From assembly GCF_002115755.1 (NCBI RefSeq), contig NZ_JFKA01000001.1, forward strand, positions 682,001-746,000: 64,000 nucleotides of DNA. Direction: 5' to 3'. Origin of the DNA: Thalassospira mesophila. Its GTDB lineage: Bacteria; Pseudomonadota; Alphaproteobacteria; Rhodospirillales; Thalassospiraceae. A program made the position numbers and the translations under genes. The stretch's first letter is position 1, and each line of letters begins with the position of its first letter. The notes below the pieces were generated by a model. That model did not search any database, was not told the origin of the DNA, and saw nothing but the letters and a program-made list of their open reading frames with translations. Below are positions 44,102-50,724 of the stretch, in pieces.

Positions 44102-45343
44102 ATGATAGATTACAATGGTATGATAAATAAGCAATTTTGCGCATTTGACACAAATTATATTTCACAACAGAAAAAATTTGCCAGCCGCATGTCTCCGTTG
44201 GAAGACCGCCTTTCTGCCCTTCAGGAACAGGGGCATAGCATGGCGGCATCAGACCAAAGGATGATAGAGTGCAAATGGCTTTTGCAATACACGGCGGACT
44301 GGAATGCCCTGCAAGCTGCGGTTGCCCTTCTTTCCGAGTCGCTTAAAGACACCAATCAGGAGTGGGCCGAAGTGCAATCATCGGTCGATGGCTCGTGGGG
44401 GCCGTGTTACAGCCAGTGGTTTCTAAAAGTTGATGCCATGATTGATGCGGTCAACGAACTTGCCGATCAGGGTGAAGCCCCGCAATATCCGTTTGATTTT
44501 CTGGCACCGATTGCCACCATCGATGGCATGAAAGCCTGGTTGAACGACCATCGCACGTCAAAAATCCTGGCCGACGGCATTGACCGCCGTGATGCCCTGG
44601 GGGCTGTGACCGCCGTATTGTCGGAAATGTGCTTTAAAAGCGAAATCCGCGATTATTTTCGGCAATATGTCAAAGGCTTCGATCTTGGCGACGATTATAT
44701 CGCCGCCTATAAAGCGTGGCTTGACGAATGGCAGGACCCGGAAACCGGCTATTGGGGCGCGTGGTTCGAGCAGGAAGACGGTTCGCTTGTGAAAACCACC
44801 GACCTTAGCCTCAGCTTCCACAATATTTCCTATCAGCATGGCAAGGTTGCCTATTGGCCCGAAGTCTTTGCCACCACATTATCGCTGCGCGATGGCACAT
44901 ATCCGTATGGGTGGAAGCATAATGGCGATTTCAACAACCACAATAATTACGATGTCGCCAAAATTTTTGCCGAAGGCTGGTCCAGTGTCGATGATGCCAC
45001 CCATCAACAAGCCAGCGAAGATCTCTCGACCCTGCTTGACTGGTGCCTGAATGTGTCGATGACGCAGGACGGGGGCTTTATTGATGATGACAGCTTCTAT
45101 AATTCCGTCGGTGCGGCTTATTATTACGGTGTTTCGTTCCTCGACGAGATTGGCTATTTCGACCCGTCCAAATGTTTCTGGACCGACGAAACCTTCCCCG
45201 AAGGCCCGGCTTTGTGCGGCAAAATCCAGAAAAACATGAAATCCCATGATCTGGACGATGACGAAGCCGATGCCGCAATGGAAAAGCTGGTCGATGCCTG
45301 TGGTGATTGCAGCAAAAGCAACAAACGCCGCACGGTGCATTAA
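44102..45343 (+). CDS. uncharacterised protein with a possible alpha/alpha-toroid fold
   Basis: A 413-residue, acidic, Trp/Tyr/Asp-rich protein without signal peptide. Segments such as WQDPETGYWGAWF, LSFHNISYQHGK, CLNVSMTQDGGFIDDDSFYNSVGAAYYYG and the regular helix spacing recall terpene cyclase/prenyltransferase-like toroids or glycoside-processing alpha/alpha barrels. The match is weak and I make no functional claim. Six or more Cys residues are scattered, with CGDCSK near the end. The first 30 codons and the upstream 190 bases are AT-rich compared with the rest, so the start could be later (Met30). A strong AGGAGG follows the stop, leading into the next gene. Confidence 0.7.
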   Translation: MIDYNGMINKQFCAFDTNYISQQKKFASRMSPLEDRLSALQEQGHSMAASDQRMIECKWLLQYTADWNALQAAVALLSESLKDTNQEWAEVQSSVDGSWGPCYSQWFLKVDAMIDAVNELADQGEAPQYPFDFLAPIATIDGMKAWLNDHRTSKILADGIDRRDALGAVTAVLSEMCFKSEIRDYFRQYVKGFDLGDDYIAAYKAWLDEWQDPETGYWGAWFEQEDGSLVKTTDLSLSFHNISYQHGKVAYWPEVFATTLSLRDGTYPYGWKHNGDFNNHNNYDVAKIFAEGWSSVDDATHQQASEDLSTLLDWCLNVSMTQDGGFIDDDSFYNSVGAAYYYGVSFLDEIGYFDPSKCFWTDETFPEGPALCGKIQKNMKSHDLDDDEADAAMEKLVDACGDCSKSNKRRTVH

Positions 45344-45359
45344 GGCCAGGAGGATTGCG

Positions 45360-45458
45360 ATGACATGGCAGGGCAGGGGGATCATTGTGTTTCCCTGCCC
45401 GCGTGGCAAAATAACGAGCAGCGAAGTATGGCCGCTTGCCTTGGCGGCCAAGAATTAA
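45360..45458 (+). CDS. possible 32-residue peptide behind a perfect ribosome site
   Basis: AGGAGG (45348-45353) stands six bases before this ATG, the best ribosome site of the region. The frame reads MTWQGRGIIVFPCPRGK and stops after 32 codons. It overlaps the start of the 45365 frame. It may be a translated leader, or the site may serve the ATG five bases later. Confidence 0.3.
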   Translation: MTWQGRGIIVFPCPRGKITSSEVWPLALAAKN

Positions 45459-45796
45459 CTTGTCTGGCACCCTTATCGGTACAACACTTTGGCATGGATC
45501 GAAAAGACACCGACTTACCCGCCATGCCAATGGCAAGCAAACCTGCGCCGCCCTTGCCGCGCCAGTTGCCTGGTCGTGCGCCACAATTAACGCACCATCA
45601 GGGGGCTGGCGGCCCGATTTCACCGCCAAATGCAAACGGTGCGGGCAATGTGGCGCAAAATGATGTGACACTGGCATTAGACGGTATTGATGGGCGGATT
45701 GCACAAAACCTGATGCACCGTGCCAGTGCGCTGGTCGATCGCGAACCGGACCGGGCGGTGGCCGTGCTGCGGCGCTGGTTGCACGAAACGTTGTAA
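45365..45796 (+). CDS. small protein with a FliF C-terminus-like tail
   Basis: Up to 143 residues. The C-terminal 45 residues (DVTLALDGIDGRIAQNLMHRASALVDREPDRAVAVLRRWLHETL) resemble the FliG-binding tail of the flagellar MS-ring protein FliF, where a xxPxxAVxxIRxWL helix is typical. The rest is Pro/Ala-rich and probably disordered. The start is uncertain: ATG 45365 lies 11 bases from AGGAGG, while ATG 45494 (residue 44) begins the more protein-like part but lacks a ribosome site. It follows the 413-residue gene by 21 bases. No membrane segment or ring domain is present, so it is not FliF itself. Confidence 0.5.
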   Translation: MAGQGDHCVSLPAWQNNEQRSMAACLGGQELTCLAPLSVQHFGMDRKDTDLPAMPMASKPAPPLPRQLPGRAPQLTHHQGAGGPISPPNANGAGNVAQNDVTLALDGIDGRIAQNLMHRASALVDREPDRAVAVLRRWLHETL

Positions 45797-45828
45797 ATTG
45801 CCCTAAGCCCCTCTGGTGTCTCGCCGGG

Positions 45829-46097
45829 CTAAAGCATATTTCTTTTAATAAGACCCATTTTGTTTGTTTTTGGCGTGTCGTTTGGCAAGGCACAGCGCGC
45901 TGCACGATGCGGCGCATCGGGCGAGCGGTGTAACGCCGCCAAACACCGCCAAAAACAAACCCAGCGGGCCGGTGCAGTCTACCGCCTGGCCGCGTCGAAA
46001 TCCTTGTCCGTAAACCCATTACGCTCTGCGGACTTCTCCTTGCCAGGCGGTAGACTGCATCGGCAAAATGGATCTTATTAAAAGAAACATGCTTTAG
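45829..46097. repeat. structured repeat element, copy 2 (MITE-like)
   Basis: A 269-base copy. The ends are 34-base inverted repeats with two mismatches (left end begins CTAAAGCATATTTC, right end read inward begins CTAAAGCATGTTTC). Internal arms: GTTTGTTTTTGGCG (45862-45875) with CGCCAAAAACAAAC (45947-45960), and GCAGTCTACCGCCTGGC (45974-45990) with GCCAGGCGGTAGACTGC (46042-46058). A GATGC-GGC-GCATC hairpin lies within the first loop. The core is nearly identical to copy 1, but the terminal arms differ from those of copy 1. It lies 32 bases after the FliF-tail-like gene. No coding capacity is seen. Confidence 0.88.
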
Positions 46098-46231
46098 ATA
46101 CAGATTCCGCGGTCTGCCTGTTTTTGTGCGGGCATTGTACCTTATATGCCTTACATATTCGGGCTATGGTCCCATATAAACCCCGTTGCCGTCGCATATA
46201 GGTGGGGCAGGTTTAATCTGACGGGGGTTTT

Positions 46232-47080
46232 GTGCCGGTTTTGCCACTATGTTACGGGTTTTGCCGCAGTAATGCGGATTATGCGTATTGTCGAAATATC
46301 AGCGAAAACAGCGGGCGCGCTGTCGCCCGTCGGCCGGGTTTTTGGGCAGGGTTTTGTCGCCATATTCCCCGTGTCTTATCGGTTTTTCTTGCCGTGATAG
46401 GCCTGCTGGCGATCAGTGGCGCCCTGCCTGCAAACCGCGCGCAGGCGGCGGTTTGCCCCGCCATTGCGCCGCCGGAAATAACGTTCGATTTTATCCCCAA
46501 ATCCCCGCAGCTGGACCGAAACCGCTCGGTTAAGTGGCTTAATCGCAAGGCGGCATCGCATAACCCTGCCTGGTTTGTTACCGGGCTTACCAGTTATGCC
46601 ATGCAGGCAAAGTTTGAAATGCGGATCGAACCGGTTGCCCTGGGCGACGGGCGTTATTGTTTATTGCCTGCCCGCATTCATCCCACCGTCACGGTCAGCG
46701 AACATCTGGTTTACATTGCCAGCGAATTGCCAAGGGGGAGTTGCGAATATAACGTGGTGTATGCCCACGAAGGCCAGCATGTGGCGATTAATCAGCATAT
46801 GGAACTTGATATTCGCGACGCTTTGCCAAAGTTTATCGAACAGGTCACCAATGATTTTTCGCAAATGCAGCCCTTGCCAGCCCGCATTGCGGCACCGCGC
46901 ATTCAAAACCTGTTGTCCAAATACGGGCGCGATTTTAAATCCCTGCTGGCAAAAATAGACCGCAACCGCCAGCGTGATCATGGCAAGATCGATACCGCCA
47001 CCGAATATGACCGGTTATCCCATGCCTGTGGCCCCAATTCGGCCTTTCAAACCACCTTGCCCGCCGCGATGCGGCGCTAA
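46232..47080 (+). CDS. exported protein with HExxH metalloprotease-like motif
   Basis: A 282-residue frame. After a hydrophobic segment (VFLAVIGLLAISGALPANRAQA, likely signal peptide or anchor) comes a domain with VVYAHEGQHVAINQHMELDIRDAL, an HExxH zinc motif followed by a possible third ligand, as in the DUF922 group of putative zinc proteases. Cys pairs are likely disulfides. The start is uncertain: GTG 46232 has GGGGG upstream but gives an unusually long N-terminus before the hydrophobic segment. No better in-frame start is seen, and a sequence frameshift near 46280-46390 is conceivable. The TAA stop is part of the third repeat copy. Confidence 0.7.
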   Translation: MPVLPLCYGFCRSNADYAYCRNISENSGRAVARRPGFWAGFCRHIPRVLSVFLAVIGLLAISGALPANRAQAAVCPAIAPPEITFDFIPKSPQLDRNRSVKWLNRKAASHNPAWFVTGLTSYAMQAKFEMRIEPVALGDGRYCLLPARIHPTVTVSEHLVYIASELPRGSCEYNVVYAHEGQHVAINQHMELDIRDALPKFIEQVTNDFSQMQPLPARIAAPRIQNLLSKYGRDFKSLLAKIDRNRQRDHGKIDTATEYDRLSHACGPNSAFQTTLPAAMRR

Positions 47081-47113
47081 AGCATGGATCTTATTAAAAG
47101 AAACATACTTTAG
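47077..47113. repeat. 37-base remnant of the repeat element, copy 3
   Basis: The left tip CTAAAGCAT is joined directly to GGATCTTATTAAAAG and an AAACATACTTTAG right end, so all internal sequence is missing. The stop codon of the preceding gene lies in its first four bases. It is either an internal deletion product or an empty site. Confidence 0.8.
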
Positions 47114-47170
47114 TGGGACCGGGCACGGCAGGAAGGGAAAGGGTGTCCAAACACATCGAAAACCGGGTTG

Positions 47171-47893
47171 TCAGGCCGCGCAATCCTCGATCCCGGCGAG
47201 CAAACGCATGCTGTCGACATTCATGGAAAATTCGCGCCGGGAATGGGTGGTCAGCAAGCCCTGACGGCGAAAATCGGCAATAACCCGGCTGGCGGTTTCG
47301 GTGGTAATGCCCAGCATGGCGCCAATGTCTTCGCGGCCCGGCAAATGGCACGCCACCATGTCGCTATCATCATCGGCCAAAAACAGGCACAGGCGGGCGA
47401 CCCGTTCGCGGGCCGAACCGGTACACATCTGGGTTAACCAGTAATCGGCATCCATCACGGTCTGATGCCAGCGGGTTAGAATCTGTTTGTGCAAACGCGG
47501 GCTTTCACGGTCCAGCGTTTCAACCACCGACACCGGAATACGGCATAAAACGCTGTCTTGCAGGGCCTCGGCATTGTGGGCAAAACTACCCGAAACCAGG
47601 GCTTCAAGGCCCATGGTGCCGCCCGGCCGCACCAGGCGCACGACCCGTTGCGAGCCATCAACCAGATAATGCGTCATTTTTATCAGGCCGGAACGCAGGG
47701 TATAGAGGCAATTGGCTCGATCGCCAGTGTGATATAACACCTTGCCCTTGGCCAGTTTAATTTCATCAACCGGTTGATGGACCAGTTTGAAATCATCGTC
47801 GGTCATGTCTGTAAACAAGGCAAGTTGACGCACGCCGCAATTTTTGCACCGCACCATGTCAGGTTTGGGTTTGGTAAACGCGGTTAATGACAC
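47171..47893 (-). CDS. Crp/Fnr-family transcriptional regulator
   Basis: A protein of about 240 residues: cyclic nucleotide-binding-like sensor domain (GKVLYHTGDRANCLYTLRSGLIKMTHYLVDGSQRVVRLVRPGG), long dimerisation helix and a C-terminal winged HTH (GREDIGAMLGITTETASRVIADFRRQGLL). The N-terminus has CKNCGVR as in FNR-type proteins, but the third FNR cysteine is not in its usual place. Further Cys residues occur in RANCLY and VLCRIP. It may still sense oxygen or redox state through a different ligand set. The start is GTG 47893, seven bases after AGGGG; a GTG two codons earlier is too close to that site. Confidence 0.88.
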   Translation of the reverse strand: MSLTAFTKPKPDMVRCKNCGVRQLALFTDMTDDDFKLVHQPVDEIKLAKGKVLYHTGDRANCLYTLRSGLIKMTHYLVDGSQRVVRLVRPGGTMGLEALVSGSFAHNAEALQDSVLCRIPVSVVETLDRESPRLHKQILTRWHQTVMDADYWLTQMCTGSARERVARLCLFLADDDSDMVACHLPGREDIGAMLGITTETASRVIADFRRQGLLTTHSRREFSMNVDSMRLLAGIEDCAA

Positions 47894-48069
47894 AGACACC
47901 CCCTTTTATGAAGATCGGGTTTCAGGCTCGGTCCCACAGCTTCATAAGGCTTGAATTCGAATTACTACAATCTGCTGTATAATTTAGCATTAGAAAAAAC
48001 AAATTCAATTGCCCGTTTTTAAAAACTGTTTCATCGCGCACGGGTTATGCACAAAGACCGATTGTCACA

Positions 48070-48744
48070 TTACCCGGCGGCACTGTCGAGCGTGACCAGC
48101 CCTTTTTCAATGGCATAGCGCACCAGACCGGCCGAACTGTCGATGCCCAGTTTGCGTTTGATATTGCGGCGGTGGGTTTCAACCGTTCGCACGCTGATAT
48201 CAAGCTCGCGTGCGACATGCTTGTTGCTGGCCCCGCGCGCCAAAAGGCGCAATACCGTGCGTTCACGCGTGGTAAGCGGCATGCCGTCATCGCTTGAATT
48301 TTCGCTGGTGTCGATTTTATCGAATGACGGGCTATAGGCCTCGCCGCCACTGGCAATGGCTTCAAGGGCGCGCACCATGTCGTTCGATGACACGTCTTTG
48401 AGGATAAAACCGCGCACGCCCGCCTGTTTGGCCGTGCGCAAATATTCCGGGTTTTCATGCATGCTAAGCATGATCACCTTGATGTCGGGCAGGGTTTCGC
48501 GGAATTTTTCTGCCGCTTCAAGGCCGTTCATCACCGGCATCGAAATGTCCATCAACACAATGTCGGGTTTTAATTCTCCGGCCAGATCAAGCGCTTGTTG
48601 CCCGTTGGAGGCCTCGCCCACAATGGCAATATGGGCATAACATTCCAGCCGAGACCGAATGCCATCCATCACAAGGGCATGATCATCGCACAGCAGGATA
48701 CGGATCGGGCGATCCGAAGAAAAAACAATAGCGTCACTTGTCAT
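48070..48744 (-). CDS. NarL/FixJ-type response regulator
   Basis: A 224-residue protein: receiver domain (DDHALVMDG pocket, phospho-acceptor Asp in IVLMDISMPV, Thr/Ser region MLSMHE, Lys in FILKDV) and a LuxR-type HTH (LTTRERTVLRLLARGASNKHVARELDISVRTVETHRRNIKRKLG). The start at 48744 gives the usual short N-terminus; a frame to 48792 is possible. It lies 120 bases after the Cache-domain HisKA_3 kinase on the same strand, a standard NarX/NarL-type pair. Targets probably include the divergent pyc-glc operon, by position only. Confidence 0.92.
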   Translation of the reverse strand: MTSDAIVFSSDRPIRILLCDDHALVMDGIRSRLECYAHIAIVGEASNGQQALDLAGELKPDIVLMDISMPVMNGLEAAEKFRETLPDIKVIMLSMHENPEYLRTAKQAGVRGFILKDVSSNDMVRALEAIASGGEAYSPSFDKIDTSENSSDDGMPLTTRERTVLRLLARGASNKHVARELDISVRTVETHRRNIKRKLGIDSSAGLVRYAIEKGLVTLDSAAG

Positions 48745-48864
48745 GTTTGTCGTCGATCCCTGTCGGTATGATCTGGCAGCTTTGTGGAGCAAAAGCCGCC
48801 GGGAAATGGCGAAGCGGGGCGCAAAGGGCTGGTGGCACAGCGCGAAGATATCGCATGTCCGCTA

Positions 48865-50268
48865 TCATGCTTTTAACGCCGGTGGCAGGGGCGGTGTGCC
48901 CGGTGTAACGGGCACATAGGCGGTAATGGTGGTGCCGTCATCGCGTTCGGATGTCACGCTTAACCCGCCGCCATGAAACTCCATACGTTCACGCATATTG
49001 CGCAACCCGATCCCGGCGCGCGGGTCGCGGTTGCGAATATAGCTTTTGGTCTCAAATCCTACGCCATTATCGGCAACTGTCATCACCACACTGGCCCCGT
49101 CGCGGCGAATGCGCACGCTGACATGGGTGGCATCGGCGTGGCGTTCAATGTTGGTCAGGCTTTCTTGTAATACGCGATAAAGCGTAGTTTTCTTGGCCGG
49201 CGTCAGGGCATTTTCAATCGGGTCACATTTTACCGCAATCTGAATGCCCGACCGGTCCTGTAATTCGGCGCACATGCTTTCGATGGCGGGTTTAAGGCCC
49301 AGATCATCAAGCACGGCAGGGCGCAGGTCGCGCGAAATACGCCGCACTTCCTGTATCGCATCCTGTAACCGTTTGGCGGCTTTTTCAATCGGAATGGCGG
49401 CATCTGTCATATTTTGCCGCATTCGGTCGCTGGCCAGTTCAACGGAATATTTCACCGATACCAGAATCTGGCTTATGCCATCATGCAATTCGCGCGATAC
49501 CCGCAGGCGTTCTTCTTCCTGCACATCGACCACCCGGTGGGCCAGTTCCTTTAGCTTGGAATCGGCCAGCTTGCGTTCCGAAAGGGTGACAACCGTGCCC
49601 GAAATACCCACCAGCAATACCGCCAGCACGGTAATACCAATGATGGAAATGGTGGTTTCGCGAATGTGGGCGGCAACCTCGGTTTCAATTTCGGTCACCT
49701 GCTGGGAAATATCATCAATGTAAATCCCGGTGCCGATCATCCAGCCCCATTTATCAAGCATCAGCGAATAGCCGATTTTTTCGGCGGGTTCCCCGGTCGA
49801 GGGCTTGTCCCAGATAAAACGTAAAAAACCGCCGCCATCCTGGGCATTTTTGATCAATGCCTGAATAACCGAGTTACCGTTCAGATCGCGCAGGTTCCAG
49901 TATGTTTTGCCCACGCGCCACGGTTCAGGCGGATCAACCAGAGCGGTGCCATCGCTGTCATAAATGAAAAAATATCCATCCTTGCCATAGGACAAATCAT
50001 TAATGATCGCCTTGACCCGTTCTTTTGAGACCGCATCAAGCGGACTTGCCACCGAATAGATATGGTTGATCGACGCCATCGCCAGTTGAAGATAGCTTTT
50101 CAGCTCGTCCTTGCGGGCTTCGACAATGTTTTGCTCAAAGGTGCGCGTTTCCGCCTTTGCCAGCCGTTCCGCCTGGGCAAAAACCAGCCCGGAAATCGCG
50201 CTTGCAGCCAGCAGAAGCGGCAATATCGACAGCAATAGAAATTTCAGGCGCAAATTCAGTTTGGGCAT
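48865..50268 (-). CDS. Cache-domain sensor histidine kinase (HisKA_3 type)
   Basis: A 467-residue membrane kinase: TM1 (about 10-32), a periplasmic single Cache domain (about 35-205) with the sCache_2 signature YGKDGYFFIYDSDGTALVDPPEPWRVGKTYWNLRD, TM2 (about 208-230), a HisKA_3 dimerisation helix with phospho-His in RVSRELHDGISQILVSVKYSVE, and an ATPase domain (ESLTNIERHADA, DNGVGF, GIGLRNMRERM). Related sCache_2 kinases respond to small monocarboxylates. It is followed by a NarL-type regulator and divergent from pyruvate carboxylase, which fits sensing of pyruvate, lactate or glycolate (inference). Confidence 0.9.
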   Translation of the reverse strand: MPKLNLRLKFLLLSILPLLLAASAISGLVFAQAERLAKAETRTFEQNIVEARKDELKSYLQLAMASINHIYSVASPLDAVSKERVKAIINDLSYGKDGYFFIYDSDGTALVDPPEPWRVGKTYWNLRDLNGNSVIQALIKNAQDGGGFLRFIWDKPSTGEPAEKIGYSLMLDKWGWMIGTGIYIDDISQQVTEIETEVAAHIRETTISIIGITVLAVLLVGISGTVVTLSERKLADSKLKELAHRVVDVQEEERLRVSRELHDGISQILVSVKYSVELASDRMRQNMTDAAIPIEKAAKRLQDAIQEVRRISRDLRPAVLDDLGLKPAIESMCAELQDRSGIQIAVKCDPIENALTPAKKTTLYRVLQESLTNIERHADATHVSVRIRRDGASVVMTVADNGVGFETKSYIRNRDPRAGIGLRNMRERMEFHGGGLSVTSERDDGTTITAYVPVTPGTPPLPPALKA

Positions 50269-50724
50269 GGTCCGGTGGTCTTTAACTTAACGAAAAGGGT
50301 TGGCTCCCCAAAAGCGGGCCGACAATAACATAAAACAAGCGACTGTCTGCGTTTGATCGTCAAAAAACGTAACGGAATGATCGTATATTTGCCAGTTTTG
50401 GAAGAAAGTTGTTTTCACATCGTGGAAAGATTGTAGCGAGCTTTGGTTGAAATTGGTATTACCAGTTGAAATAACTGTTTTGACAGGGGCCGGGCATTGA
50501 GCCTATATCAAAAGCGTCGCCTGCCCACCGGGCGCCAGGAACTTCGGGTATGTCATGCGCGTTTAACGCGTATCCATATCTGCATTCGCCACACAGGATA
50601 CGGTGTTGCCGGTTTTCCGCACCGCAACACGATACAGGACCGTATTGTGGCGTTTCTCTTGGCTTTTGGCAGGGGCGTTCAGGGCCGCTTTTGCCATTCA
50701 TATCTGGTAGGAGTCCGGTCGTAA
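50269..50724. other. 456-base divergent control region, kinase versus pyc
   Basis: No gene is seen. It holds the pyc promoter at 50480-50509 and a small dyad TGGTA-T-TACCA (50454-50464) just upstream of the -35. The pyc leader would be about 210 bases long, with no recognised riboswitch. Confidence 0.5.
50480..50509 (+). promoter_or_regulatory. putative promoter of pyc-glcDEF
   Basis: A perfect TTGACA (50480-50485) and TATATC (50504-50509) are separated by 18 bases. The dyad at 50454-50464 lies 16 bases upstream and could bind an activator. Confidence 0.55.

Noticed and set aside
45365-45796. Flagellar MS-ring protein FliF
   Set aside because: Only a tail-like segment is present; membrane helices and ring-building domains are absent.
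45860-46081. Frames across both repeat copies (residues like MFVFGVSFGKAQRAARCGAS)
   Set aside because: They exist only because the repeat is conserved as DNA; arms, loops and tips are shared across frames, and no start signal is present.
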